DNA of 64,000 nt. Origin: Ectobius pallidus (taxonomy: Eukaryota; Arthropoda; Insecta; Blattodea; Ectobiidae). Positions 11,481 to 23,635 of this stretch are shown here, piece by piece (position 1 is the stretch's first letter; each line of letters starts with the position of its first letter). The notes under the pieces were generated by a model, which saw nothing but the letters and a program-made list of their open reading frames with translations, was not told the DNA's origin and did not search any database. The translations under genes and the position numbers were made by a program. Where the stretch lies: contig CAXKWD010000005.1 of assembly GCA_964059195.1 (NCBI GenBank), forward strand, positions 153,169,265-153,233,264, given 5' to 3'.

Positions 11481-11938
11481 CCTTCCAGTCAGACAATGAT
11501 AATTGACATATAAGCATTCATGAACCACAGATTATTGTCTCTGTTGGACATTACATGATAATATTATAGGAGAAAAATTCCTCTGACACCTCCTTCCAGT
11601 CAGACAATGATAACTGATATAGGCCTATAAGCATTTATGAACCACAGATTATTGTCTCTGTTGTACATTACATGAGAATATTAGGCCTATAGGAGAAGAA
11701 TTCCTCTGACACCTCCTTCCAGTCAGACAATGATAACTGATATATAAGCATTCATGAACCACAGATTATTGTCTCAGTTGTACATTACATGAGAATATTA
11801 TAGGAGAAAAATTCCTCTGACACCTCCTTCCAGTCAGACAATGATAACTGATATATATAAGCATTCGTGAACCACAGATTATTGTCTCTGTTGGACATTA
11901 CATGATAATATTATAGGAGAAAAATTCCTCTGACACCT
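11481..11938 (+). repeat. Four tandem copies of the tRNA-like family's tail
   Basis: Units start CCTTCCAGTCAGACAATGAT at 11481, 11592, 11715 and 11826 (111, 123, 111 and 113 bp). Each contains CATGAACCACAGATTATTGT, TACATGA.AATATT and GAAAAATTCCTCTGACACCT. Confidence 0.92.
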
Positions 11939-12010
11939 CTGATTCCCGGGTTCAAATCCCAGTATCAGAGGAATTACATTACATGAGAATATTATAGGAC
12001 AAAAATTCTC
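11939..12010 (+). mobile_element. Residual tRNA-like B-box unit after the tandem array
   Basis: CCCGGGTTCAAATCCCAGTA followed by TCAGAGGAATT and AATATTATAGGA, the T-arm side and flank of the same family. No A box is left. Confidence 0.65.
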
Positions 12011-12581
12011 GCGAATCAATCCGGTAAGGAAGCCCGAGAAACATTACCAAATTCCTCCCATCATATTGTTATTTCACAGCACATTTTGGATTTGGTAATT
12101 CAGTTAATGTCTATCAGTGGTTGCAGGTTTACCCCGCTGAAAATGGCAAGCATTGGTGGAAACAGCGTACACTGAAACCAGACCACAAAACGAATCTACA
12201 ATGTTTTAATGAGCATAAGACTGATTTGAAAAGCTCGGTTTTAATTACGCTTCCTCCTATTGTCTGCAGCGAAAGAACAATGGGCTCCAATATGGCGTCG
12301 GAATCATTGCGGGTTTGTTAACATCGCGTAATTAATGTAGGCAAAGAAATTAAATAAAATTAATTCGCACCAATAAACGAATGCGTTCAGGTTAATGAAA
12401 ACGCACCAATGCAATATATTACACTGTGATGGCTGAAAAGTCAATTTGCATTTATTTTTAGACTCATTATTCTATTTTATTCCAGACAAAACAACCTCGC
12501 ACAAAATACAGAGAAAGGCAAACATAAAAACCTATGAGAAGTTAACTCATAAGCTTAGGAAATAAAACAATTAACAATTTT

Positions 12582-12827
12582 TAAGAAGGATATAATATAT
12601 GCATTCATGAACCACAGGTGTATTGTCTCTGTTAAACATGAGAATATTGTAAGAGAAAAATTCCTCGGACACTGGGGTTTGAACCCAGGACCTTTGGTTT
12701 TCTGTGCCAATGCTCTACCAACTGAGCTAATTGTAAGTCAGAGTTCACTTTTTTCCTAATATATTCTTACGTAATGTCTAACAGAGACAATAATCTGTGG
12801 TTCATGAATGCATATATATCCATCTTG
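12582..12827. mobile_element. tRNA-like element with long inverted ends
   Basis: About 75-bp inverted ends (GCATTCATGAACCACAG at left; CTGTGGTTCATGAATGC at right) surround an antisense tRNA-like unit at about 12668-12735. On the minus strand that unit has TAGCTCAGTTGGTAGAGCA (A box, D arm), an anticodon-arm-like stem and GGTTCAAACCC (B box, T arm). The acceptor stem does not pair, so it is not a working tRNA gene. Confidence 0.8.
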
Positions 12828-12954
12828 AATGTTAACTATACAATAACAGTGGACGCCCGGTCACAAAAATCACTAATTAGTGTACCTAACAGTAGGCCTA
12901 CTGCATATGACATAACTTGTATGTCAGTGAGGTAGACTATTAAGGGCAATCATT

Positions 12955-13085
12955 CATAGGAGAGAGGTTCCATCTGGGGCTGTGAAGTAAACTCTGGCTT
13001 AGCTCAGTTGGTAGAGCAGCGGCATGGATATCAAAAGGTTCTGGGTTCAAATCCCAATCACAGAAAAAATTATCTCCTATAATAT
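12955..13085 (+). mobile_element. tRNA-like element, sense unit with partial antisense flank
   Basis: CTTAGCTCAGTTGGTAGAGC at about 13000-13019 and TGGGTTCAAATCCCAA near 13042-13057 form A- and B-box-like arms. The 5' flank CATAGGAGAGAGGTTCCATC matches, inverted, the spacer of the 47787-48036 dimer. The 3' flank TCTCCTATAATATTATC matches the family's terminal sequence. The acceptor stem pairs over only about four bases, so I do not call it a tRNA gene. Confidence 0.7.
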
Positions 13086-13514
13086 TATCAAGTTTTAAAA
13101 AGTTTTAATACTGTATATAGCGCACTATGTAATTTAAATTGAAACGAAATTCAAAAGAAAAGTAACTGATGTAATGCTTTGCGATAAAAAAAAATGCACA
13201 TTTGTACGCATCTTTTATCTTATAATAAAATGTAAAAAAAGTTACAGTAACAGGGAAGGAACCAGGATTTTACACAGAATGCATAAGAAAAGATACTGGT
13301 AAGAAAAAACTGAAAACGAGATATATGTATTGTCGATGTTATTATGTATGTGATTATTATTTTAATAAACATATAGGTAAAATATGTAATCATGACATAG
13401 GTATTTTTAGCTGCTTGGAACATGTAACATATGGAATGTATTATTTAAGATACATCAGGTAATTACCGCAATGAGCAAGATGTTACTGGTCACCGTTTGG
13501 GTACATTTAAGTTT

Positions 13515-13516
<2 letters not shown>

Positions 13517-13567
<51 letters not shown>

Positions 13568-13580
13568 ATTATTATTATTA
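13517..13580. repeat. (ATT)n microsatellite
   Basis: ATT repeated about 16 times plus an imperfect extension. Confidence 0.95.
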
Positions 13581-13659
13581 AATCATTAAGTAAAATAACA
13601 ATAGGCTCCGCAAAGTGTATTCTATTATACACAAATGAATAACACAGATATATTGTAGG

Positions 13660-13960
13660 CCCTATTGCATTATGGAACCCCACATAGGGGGGAGAGTTGG
13701 ATTGGGAACGACCCTATGCACATAGGCCACATATGCGGGCCCTTTGTGCCAATCCCTGGTAATGGGATGATTAGTATGCCCAAAGGCCCCCCGAAGCAGA
13801 CTCCGCGAGCCCCCACGGAACTCCCCAACATCCAGCTAAAACCAGAAGCCATTCCACGTGCACCACACCCCCAGGGTCCCTCAGACATGCGCCACGCCCC
13901 CGGTCCCTCACGAAGAGAGCCCGTAGGGTCGCGGCACACCAGAGAGAACAAATATAACCA
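13660..13960. other. GC-rich island of unknown nature
   Basis: About 300 bp of proline/glycine-type GC-rich sequence in an AT-rich setting. Overlapping open frames of 107 codons (plus) and 124 codons (minus) exist, but I recognise neither protein, and the high GC content alone lowers stop frequency. It could be a captured exon, a CpG island or foreign sequence. Confidence 0.4.
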
Positions 13961-14535
13961 ATTCTTAAAAGTAGCTGTAAAGTTATAAAATGACGATTCG
14001 TAAAACATGTAAGCTACTACAAAAAAACAAAAAAAAAAGCGCACCTAAAAATCTTAGCCCTGATAATAATGTTGATGCGTATGTAAATGTGAAATAAATT
14101 TAAATAAATGTAGACATAATTATGTAAAGATTATTAAAAGGTAATTAAAAAAACAAGTAGGCCTAAATACAGTATATACCCAACAGGTAAAGGGTAAAGT
14201 TGTATTGCCACTGGCAATAAAGCATGAATATAAAATAGTGTGCAATAAATATCACACTTTCTATTAATATTTTCAAGCGAGAGTTGTGGTAATTCCTGAT
14301 CATTATTTTATATTCTTCTTATTACAGGTGTGTCTTCTCCACCGAGGCTAACTATTTGAAAATTCTTGCTAACCATCAGGAGTTCCACACAAGGTATATA
14401 TCTTTAGAATATTACACTTAAGCAGCAAGTCACTGAAATATGCCAAAAGTTGTGAGAGGATGGATTTTCTTTTGTGTTAAATCCTGCTAGCTTTGTGTTA
14501 TTCTTGAGTTTTGTCCATTCTGTAGCGATAATCTT

Positions 14536-14848
14536 AATGATTTATGTATAGCGTAGAGCTTTATCACTGGTATTCACTACTAAATTGCGGTATTTTTACC
14601 TGTTGGAGCGCTTTCAACCGCATGGAGCGGCCATCTTCAGCAACTGACTTCCGTGGTGTTGTTGTTGTTGTTCCCAACTTCCGTGGTGTTGTTGTTGTTG
14701 TTCCCAAAAACAACAACAACAACAACACCACGGAAGTCAGTTGCTGAAGATGGCCGCTCCATGCGGTTGAAAGAGCTCCAACAGGTAAAAATACCGCAAT
14801 TTAGTAGTGAGTACCAGTGATAAAGCTCTACGCTATACATAAATCATT
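14536..14848. repeat. 313-bp near-perfect palindrome
   Basis: The arms from 14536 rightward and 14848 leftward match for about 140 bp with only a few differences (for example GAGCGCTTTC against GAGCTCTTTC). The centre carries CTTCCGTGGTG(TTG)n twice in the left half and once inverted. Both strands therefore show nearly identical open frames of 67 codons, which is a consequence of symmetry and not evidence for a protein. Confidence 0.93.
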
Positions 14849-14915
14849 TGTGTTATTGTTTTTAATTATTATTGGATTCCTTCATTTCTTCTTTATTAAG
14901 TGCGAGTACTGCATG

Positions 14916-15030
14916 AGACTGTGTGGGGGACAGGAAAATGTCTGTATGTCTATCGGTCTGTCCGTATGTCTATACGCGCGATAACTCAAATACGCTTTAT
15001 CGAATTTTCATGAAACTTGGTATACGCTTG
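14916..15030 (+). mobile_element. Fragment of the same inverted-repeat family
   Basis: Shares ACGCGCGATAACTCAAATAC and GAATTTTCATGAAACTTGG with the left arm at 397-470; only one arm remains. Confidence 0.6.
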
Positions 15031-16554
15031 CTTACGAAACCAGAAATACTTCCATGGAATTCTAATTAATTATTCCTTATTGATATTGTTTGTAACTCTA
15101 AGAGTACTTTGTTTTATTTTCATTTCTCAATTCAAGATTAATTTTCATCCTTTACGTCTATAGTTCATTCTTTCGTGCTAGTTTAAACTTTTTATTAGTT
15201 CAGTATCTTTTTTTATTCTGTTCTTTCCATACTTAATCTTGCCTTTTGTTCTTATACATGTATATCTGCATTTAATTATTTTCCTCTTTCTCTAATATCC
15301 TGTTTTTCTTTTCCCTATCTACTTGTTTCTTTTTGTATATCTTGCTTTCTTTATGTGTTAATCTTCTTTAATGTTTTTCTACTAAATTTAATTTCAATTC
15401 AATTACAATTTACAATTAGCCTATACTTTACATTTTTTGTATATTATTATTATTATAATTATTATTATTATTATTATTATTATTGTTATTTCTATCGGAT
15501 ACTTCCCGAATGAGCACATGTTCGAGGTCGGGGGCAGTCCAGAAATAATACAAACAAAAATACAAACTTTTCTATGAACATAGTACAATCTATTAACTTA
15601 TATCCATTCACAGCAGAACATTTAAAAAGAAGAAACATGAAAAACTATATTTTGATAATTTTATTCTTTTTCTTCTTCTGTGGTTTTCTTTTCTTTCACT
15701 ACTTTCTTTCCTTCAGTTTTCCTTTCTTTAAATTTCTATTCTTACGTCCTATATGTAGAGACTTTTTCAATTCTTATTATGGCAGTATTTTATTGAAATT
15801 GAGGCTAATAACATATTCATATATCTGAATATCCGACTTTAGAAGCATGCTATAACGTGAGAAAAATTGTTTCAGTTTCCCATAACATAACGTAAAAGAG
15901 TATGGTAATGTGGAAAGGTATTTCGTCTCCAGTATAAGAGCTGTTTAGCCAGACATTTTAGAGCGCCAGGGGCACATTTTTCAGTTTACAAAAGTCACAG
16001 GTGACGCTGGAAATGGCTCGATAAAGAGCAGCCTCCAGACAAGGATGGTTTCACAGAGCTCTATCTCAAGAACACCTGTTTGTATGCTACCCACATTACA
16101 GAAATTACTCCCAGTCTGCATCGATTCCGTACACGGCACCGCTGTATTTTAAACTAATGGCTACGGTGTACGTAAAGTGTTTTAAAGGTTAAAAATCCAT
16201 TAAGGGAGGCAGAAAGTAAATAAGATAACCAAATGTAAGCGAAGAGCAAAGCATTAATTGCATTACATTATCAACCGAGTAAAATAATAATCAAAGGATA
16301 TGGACACAAAAGTACAGATTTCAGTTAATCTAGTGATTGTGAACTTTCCAGGTGGGAATAAAGTGAGTCTTCCCCTTTCAGTAGAATATCACACTATATA
16401 TTTTTTATTTCACTTTCTAACAGTTATTGAATATGGTAGGCTTATAATAAAATTATGAAAGCAGTGGAAATCTTTTGACAATCCAGCTAAACCCGCGTTT
16501 AGTAAGTTATAAAACGCTTTATTTTATCCTAAATATAATATTTATTCCGTTCTA
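15031..16554. other. No gene recognised
   Basis: T-rich (15100-15440) and otherwise unassigned; frames up to 84 codons are low complexity (Phe/Leu rich). Confidence 0.4.
15443..15485. repeat. (ATT)n microsatellite
   Basis: Imperfect ATT run of about 14 units. Confidence 0.9.
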
Positions 16555-16905
16555 AAACAGGGTACTTGGGAAAGTATTTGGATCTAAGAGAAATGAAAAC
16601 GTGGACTGGAGAAAACTGCTTAACGACGAGCTTCATAGCCTGTACTCTTCATCGAATATAACAAGGGTAATTAAATCACGGAGGATGAAATAGGGGAGGA
16701 AAGATATCTCAAAGATATTGACCGGGAGACCCAAGGGAAAAGACCACTTGGAAGACTTAGACGTACATGGGAAGAAAATATTAGAATAAATTTAAGGGAA
16801 GTAGGATTCTGGCTTATGTAAGCGTGGCAATGAACCTCCGGATTCCATAACATAGATATCAATCCTTTAGCTTGATTAGGAATTGTCTATTGCCATTGGG
16901 TAAGT
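16555..16905 (+). mobile_element. LINE 3' fragment (same family)
   Basis: Encodes broken pieces: FGSKRNENVDWRKLLNDELH, then ITRVIKSRRMK, and nucleotide similarity to the 9330-9610 tail through ATGAACCTCCGG. Several frameshifts, and about 30 bp deleted relative to 9460-9490. Confidence 0.75.
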
Positions 16906-17154
16906 AATTCCTGTATTATAAGATAATATCATTAGTCACAATGAAATACTTAGAGCTATAGAAGAAAGAAATTCAATTCTCCGTAGGAATGTTGCTGTGA
17001 GAAAATTCTCCAGAACTGGGAGTAAAAAGCTTATATATCATCTTTATTGATACTGTATCATCAAATGTTTGAAATGGAAGCTTTAAAAGAAGGAAAAAGA
17101 ATTGTATGCAATGCAGGCCGTGAGGCCCTTATGGTTTCTAGGTTCTGAGGTTCC

Positions 17155-17604
17155 CTCATTTTTAAGACATTCGGAAATGAAAGTGGTAATGAGGAAAGTC
17201 TTTTCGATGCCTGCAGGAATGTTGGATTGGAAATTAATACAGAAAAAAATAAGTATATGGTCATGAAACTTCAAAATAATGCACTACAAGATATTACAAT
17301 AGCCGGTAAATCGTTTGAACAAGTGGAGAAATTCTTTTATGTGGGAGCAATAATTACAGATACAAATAATGTTAAGGTAGAAGTTAAGTGTAGACTCAAG
17401 TCAGGGAATGCCTGCTTTTATGCAGTTAAGAAACTATTATGTTCTCGTCTTCTGTCCAGAAATCTAAAAATAAAAATTTATAAGACAATTATCCTGCCGG
17501 TTGTATTATACGAATGTGAGACATGGTCGCTTACTCTTCGGGAAGAACATAATCTGACAGTGTTCAAAAACTGGTTGCTTAGGAGTTCCAAATGCTACCA
17601 ATAG
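17155..17604 (+). mobile_element. LINE ORF2 internal fragment (same family)
   Basis: An open frame of 125 codons reads VEKFFYVGAIITDTNNVKVE, NACFYAVKKLLCSRLLSRNL and LPVVLYECETWSLTLREEHN. This is the segment just upstream of the tail at 9297. It ends at SSKCYQ-stop, where the similarity is lost. Confidence 0.85.
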
Positions 17605-18548
17605 TGCGCATCACAAGATGGAGGGCGTCGTGGTAGTTCCTTACATCAAAACGTCATAAAAGCACACGAACTGGCTTGCACCGAATCGAAATTGTGTTTT
17701 TAATCAATGTACATTTATATTATTTCAACTTCCAAATAAGTTATGTTATATAAAATAATGTGTTTTCATTCTTCTTAATGGCAGCATGCGACTTATTAAT
17801 CACCGCACGTTGATGCCCTACGTATCCAGTAACGAGCTGATGTTTTATAAGATAAAATGGAATCCTTGTGATCCGAGGAAGAATATTATAAAATAAACGA
17901 TCGTGATTGGTCTATATCCCAGGAATTGATAAACGTTATTGGTCAATATCAAAGACGCGGCGTATGAGTGGAATAGTCTTTATAAACCTTTAAGCAAAAT
18001 GAAACATTGTAATGAGTTATCGAAGGGGGGAAAGTCCGTTTAGGGATCCAACATACAATGTGTTAAAAAAATTACAACATTTTTTTCTGGTCACCATATT
18101 TTTAAGGGATGGATTAAATTCATTAGGCGGGTTATTCAGTACCTCTGACAAGTGAAAAAGGGGGCAAGTTCACCTGTATGATTGTTGAACTCTCAACCAG
18201 CAACATTAACATGAGGAGCGGCTCAATAAGCCTCCAATCAAGCCGATTATTTGATTGGTTTTATGTCTGTGTTGGAGACTGCTTTTGTGTTTAATTGAAT
18301 ATGGCATGCTCAATCGATTCCAACTGTTGCCTGCTTTGTAACGCTTGCCATCGAACTGGAAAAGTACAGTCTCTTTATTTCATCTGTCATCCTGATATAT
18401 GGACTTTGGCCTATACCATATAGGTGTGTTATATAATTTAAGCCCAATTGATACATTGAATTGTTTAAGTTCTCTAAGGGCCAGTTGTATAAAACTCGCA
18501 AACTGATGTTTGTTTTTAACTGCAAGTTGGAAAATAACTAGCTTATTA

Positions 18549-18975
18549 TGCCCGGTTTCTATAAACTCGCGAAATACCTATGGGTAAATTATCCAATGTA
18601 TAGAATTTACACAAGAATAACTTTTACAAACTCAAATAATTTAAAGGTAACAATCACATACACTTGTGGCGAGATTCTAGATAAATGTCCTCTGGGTAAA
18701 TATGAAAATGGCAGAAAACATGTTCCTACAAACTCGGGCTAGATCTTTCCAAGGGTAAATCATTGGGTTAATTTATACTTTCATGCATGGCTGGATAAAA
18801 TTTAACCTCTCATAGGATCAATAATAATTTAAACAATGAGAATCAAAGCCTTCTGAATTAAATTAACTGTACAACTCCAAGGTCTTCCTCATTATATCAT
18901 TGTGGGTGATTAGGAACTAATTTGCCCATGGATAATTTACCCACAGGTATTTCACGAGTTTATAGAAACCGTGCA
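18549..18975. mobile_element. 427-bp MITE with 47-bp inverted ends
   Basis: TGCCCGGTTTCTATAAACTC … ATGGGTAAATTATCC at the left and its inverse ending GTTTATAGAAACCGTGCA. A second copy in reverse orientation starts at 26971. Confidence 0.85.
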
Positions 18976-19179
18976 TTCGGCTAAAAGAAAAAAAAATGAT
19001 AGCATTGAGTTATCAGTAGGCACCCTTCCGAGGGAAAATACGAAAACTAATTTTTAATAGTCGTAACATATTTGTGAAATCTCACTGAAACAGAGGAATT
19101 TTATGCTACTTTGACCTGATATCGATATTCAGAATATCTTTCGACAAAATTAATTTTTTTCTATCACGCCACATCCTCA

Positions 19180-19242
19180 ACAGTAACAAGAATTCCAAGG
19201 TTGCGGGTTCGATTCCGGCCCAGGTCGATGACATTTATGTGT
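19180..19242 (+). mobile_element. SINE B-box fragment
   Basis: AAGGTTGCGGGTTCGATTCC followed by GTCGATG, like 1590-1650; only about 60 bp. Confidence 0.5.
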
Positions 19243-19550
19243 GCAGGTGAAGTGAAGTAAAGTGATCCCTATACAGGCCATGGAGGCCCAGAGGGTTCCT
19301 GGAGGTTGAGGCTCCCAGATTTTGGACATTAGGCACATGAAGGTTCAGCCTTACGCACCGGCCGCCTTTACCCCCAGGATTGCTCCTGGTACTCGTTTCT
19401 GTTAGAGGCTGAGTCGACCCCAGGGCCATAGTGCCACCAGAAAGATTAGGCCAATTAAAAAATCTCAACGACCTCATCGGAAATCGAACCCGCGACCCGG
19501 TTTGTAGCGCAGCTCCTCAACCACTACGCTACGGCGTATTCCCATAAAAG
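19243..19550 (-). mobile_element. tRNA-derived SINE (family with 'CGCCGTAGCGTAG' head)
   Basis: On the minus strand it starts TACGCCGTAGCGTAGTGG, with B box GTCGCGGGTTCGATTTCC, then the body found also at 44185-44476 and 56634-56800, ending in TACTTCACTTC. The plus-strand reading of the body is non-coding. Confidence 0.8.
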
Positions 19551-21659
19551 AACTCCTACGGAACAAAATTCCGGCACACCGGCGACGGTCACAGGCCTAA
19601 GTTGCAGTAAATCCCTGTCGTTAAATAACCATATAACAACCAGTAACAAGAATTAAATGTACAGTCTTTACCTATTGATCTAAAATTGTTTTAAAATTTC
19701 AATCAGTTATGATGAAATAAAATAAAAATAAAAATTCATATTGCTAAAGACTCTAGTTTCAGCAGATAAATTCGCTTCTGCTTCGCAGTCATGCATTTGT
19801 TTGTTTCTTATATTTTGGCAGTGCTCGAAATAAACACGAAAACTGTAGACTTTTCGCCGTTGTTGTAGCTTAGGCCTCCACAATATGACCAATGTGTCCT
19901 GAAAATCTGCACAGTCAATTCACACACACCCTGTAGAAGTATAGAGCTTCCAAGGTTTAAATTTCGCGTTGATCATTAGATCGAACTTCATTTTCCATTC
20001 CATCAGTCAAGAGTTGCATGTCTAACGCTTCATGCACATGACCACTTTAATTGGATAGAGCAGGGTCTTTTTGGAAAAAAGAATATATCCAGCATATCCC
20101 TAAATAGCCCTCGCTATGCAGACACGAATGCTTCCAATATTCCTTTAGACTTGTTAGTCTTCCAATTGATTTCTCTTTTAAAAACACTCCACGTTTTAGA
20201 AACAGTTGAACCTTTGAGCCTCCCTCTATTATTCAAATAAAAACAAACAAAATGAGTAAAAATCAATTATTTTCATCTTCCTACTGAGCTGTATAATTTG
20301 TTGTTAAGCTATAATGTCCACCTATGCTCCAATGGCACTCACTATCTAAAATAGAGAGTGGTGAAAAAAGTATCGGCATTCAATGTTTTTCCACGATAGT
20401 GTTTTTTTCCCCCTCCATTTCCCTTGAATTCGCGGTTGTTTTATATCCTTTTAAATGTTTTCGGGGGACAGCCGTATTCCTCTTTTACCTACACTACACG
20501 GTACCCTGGTATCCTGGGTATCCTGGATCCGTCCCTACTGATAACTCTGGAAAACTATACGAGGGTGTGTTTATCACGCGGCGTATGAGTGGAATAGTCT
20601 CATTAAATTACGATTTTATTATATCTTAAACTTACAAATAATATAAAAACCGTTACTTGTAATTCAGAATGTGTAAGATCGAATTGAGATTACACTTTTC
20701 GTCTGCCGCAAGTAGAAAAAGGTTGGGAAGAGCCGCTTTGGAGGATGCACGAATTTTAACTCGCTAGTCAGATACATGGACATAGAATACAGAAATTGAA
20801 ATAGTATTCAGCGATTACTGGACAAGAGATTGGTACACAAGGGCCTCTGAAAGCTTCCAGTGTGCATTGGAATAAAGGCAGGTCATAAATCTTAGTGGCG
20901 CGATCGCTGAGAATCGCCTGTCAAACGCTGCAAGACAAATGACTGGCGAGACAGCGCTTCTCTTTCTTCACTCGTTCAATAGTCTATCAGCAGTGACAAT
21001 ATTGTTCTACATATTTACCATTCCAAACACAACTCCTGTCTCCTGTCTCTGTGTGTACAGCTACTTTATGCTCTTGCAATTAATTATCAAGTCTGCTTTT
21101 CACTGTAATTCGATTTGAAGGTGGCTGATCGACAAATTGTAATGGAGGTGCTTTAATTGACTGTTTCATTCGTGTGCGGTTGACCAATTCAGTTTAACAA
21201 TTATTAAGCACTTGCAACCAATCACGATGATCTATCATTGTTCTCGTAAAAATGGACGTGGAATTGTAGGTAGGCTAGTGGGCTTGGTAATTTATGCAAG
21301 GCTATACTGAAATTTGTTTAAAAAAAAAGGAAAATATGCATTTTCTGTTTAGTTTTTTGTATGGATATTCACAAAGGATGCAATCGGGTTTCTACTCTTA
21401 GCCTATAGCATAAGGTATAGAAATTCTATACGTTATGCTTATAGTCTAATTAGATAATATTACCATGTCACACTTTAAAAAGTTTTCTCTAAAACATATT
21501 TTATTATTCTTCCTATTTTTCCAATTTATAAAATACCAACTTGTATAAATTCGTATTCATCTCAAAAAAGTTAATATAAGTAATCATCAAGTAAGTTCAT
21601 CAGTGCGTTTTAAGTCTACACTCAAATAGGAAAATTTCAGAGGAACCAAAACATCTTAT
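19551..21659. other. No gene recognised
   Basis: Mostly unique-looking sequence. A 22-bp block CGGCGTATGAGTGGAATAGT plus CT occurs at about 17957 and 20580, hinting at an unidentified repeat. Confidence 0.4.
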
Positions 21660-22815
21660 TAATACACCCTCCTAACTTTCTTTACTTTCTGATATAGAAC
21701 ACGAGGTCATGTATTGCTAAGAGCTCATATTAAGAGTGGTGGCTTATAACTACGCTTAAGAAAATTTTTTTGAAGAAAAAAAAGTTTAATGAAAGTTTTA
21801 GCTCTTCGTATAAGCACTCTATTTAAAAATAAAATCCCTTTAGTCAGGCCTACAGGCTGAGGTAGATTTCAAAGTGCTTTTGGTTTAATTTATTATCGCT
21901 GCGCAGCACTCTTCTTTTTTAGCCTTGGCATGGCAAACCTGCAGTAAAGAGGAAGAGCCTACAATCATTTGTTTTGACAACAAGAATAGGATATAATATT
22001 CTGGGAGGCCGTGCGCAAGATCAGCAATGAATAAAATTAGCAAAGCCGCTAAACAAGACAAAATTATGATATTATAATAATTCTTTTAAGTTTTATTATT
22101 TTCAAACATTAAAATCTCGCGTCATATGAGGGCTATCAAGAAACTATTTATTGATTTGTAGAGTACTCATCAAGAGCTTTTCAACGATACCCCACAAGAC
22201 GTGGTTTCAAAAGTTTCGAATTTTCATCCCCCACCCCATCCCCACCCCCACCCTCACTCGAACCCCCGAATCGTAGGTGTCACTGTGAACTCCATAGGGA
22301 GTACTCTAATTTATTCAAACAAAGTTTCCCTCTATACTTCATAGGGGCCGAGATATACATTTTTAAAAATTTCAACCCCCTCCCCCGACCACCCCCTTGG
22401 GCCAATTTTGCTCATTAACGAACTTGTCCGAACTATTGGGCCTAGAAATAACATATTAAAATTTGGTTCAAATATCTTCAAAATTACGGCCGCTATCGTG
22501 TAAAGATATATAAATATATATATATAAATATCACACAATTTTTTTTTTGAACGGGCGGTGGTTTCGTACTTAGGGGAGCATGAAACGTAAAGATATGAAA
22601 GAATTTTTCGAAAATCATGACATGGTATCCATTGCAATAGGTAGATTTTTCTTCGAAATCTACCTAAAAAAAAATTAAAGAAAAACGTCAGAGCCGTTTT
22701 CGAGAAAATCCCGAAAAATGACATTTTCTTCGTGTAAAGTTCCTTTAAAACATTCTCAGAAGATACCTAACCCAAATACATAAGATTTTCTTTTCTAGAG
22801 CTAGGCTGTTCACAG

Positions 22816-22848
<33 letters not shown>

Positions 22849-22975
22849 TGTTTCTGAAAATAGTATTTTTGGATTAACGGGATCTCAAACTATATATTTA
22901 TATGCCCCACTTCGAATTTGGGAGTCGAAAAGCATACTTCCCCTTACCTGTAGCCCTATGGTACGGCCAGAGGAA
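21660..22975 (+). repeat. Copy of an unclassified family (TTCCTCTG ends), disrupted
   Basis: The right part (22685-22970) shares GAGCCGTTTTCGAGAAAAT, ATACCTAACCCAAATACA and GAGCTAGGCTGTTCA with 42355-42830. The left part (21700-21820) matches its upstream section. The stretch between contains a C-rich region (22225-22270, 22370-22395) of another origin. Ends in CCAGAGGAAGTG. Confidence 0.5.
22814..22844. repeat. (CA)n microsatellite
   Basis: About 15 AC units inside the TTCCTCTG-ended family. Confidence 0.9.
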
Positions 22976-23171
22976 GTGAAAAAAAGTAATCATTTATGAC
23001 GTACTGTAGGGTTAAAAATATTGCGAAAAAATATAGAAATTAAGATTTTGCACTGGATTAAAAATATTTTCTTGCCTATTATCAAGATTTTCAATTTTTT
23101 TAGCATGTCTATTTTGAAATTGTTTATGCCTAATCCCAGTCTCCACTTAAAGGTTTTTTTTTTTTTTGTCA

Positions 23172-23632
23172 GTTCAGTTCAATTCAATTCAATTCATATT
23201 TATTTGTCATATAGAGCAGTAAATAGCCTACTAGCTATTGACATAGTCATATATAAATGGAATAAATATATAATTACATAGAAAAACACTATAAAACAAT
23301 AAAAACTAAAAAAAAATGGTCTAAATTTTCCAATATAGAATAAAATCATTTGTCAAATAGAAGTATTTACCAGATAATTTGTTATAGAATCTAATGCCAA
23401 CATAAAATGGAGATTTCTCATATTTACTACTTTTGTATTTTTCAATAGAAAGAGTTCCCTGTCGAGTAGTGTTATTATGGAAATCTTTGTTTTAACCAAT
23501 TTTAATTCGTTTTTCTTTGTTAGATTTAATGTTTTATAAATGTATATACAGGGAACAGTAAGAATTTTAAGATTTCTAAAATAAGGTTTACAACAATCTC
23601 TATTTCTCAGCCTACAAATTATTCTAAATATT
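23172..23632 (-). mobile_element. LINE 3' end with (TTGAA)n tail
   Basis: Reading the minus strand, an LRIICRLRNRDCCKP segment leads to an ILTVPCIYIYKTL block. After a frame disruption come TRQGTLSIEKYKSSKYEKSP and FYVGIRFYNKLSGKYFYL. This is the typical C-terminal tail of a jockey/CR1-like ORF2. The 3' UTR ends in pentanucleotide repeats (TTGAA)n at 23172-23197. The 5' side is cut at 23636, where a hAT-like element starts. Confidence 0.75.
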
Positions 23633-23635
23633 TTT

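Noticed and set aside
11481..11938. CRISPR-like array
   Set aside because: Whole 111-123 bp units are repeated without unique spacers, in a eukaryotic repeat context.
12668..13070. tRNA genes
   Set aside because: A and B boxes are clear, but acceptor stems pair poorly and the units lie inside repeated elements; they are tRNA-derived, not tRNA genes.
14544..14840. Two near-identical proteins on opposite strands
   Set aside because: Explained by the palindrome; no known domain, and the Val/Asn runs come from TTG/CAA repeats.
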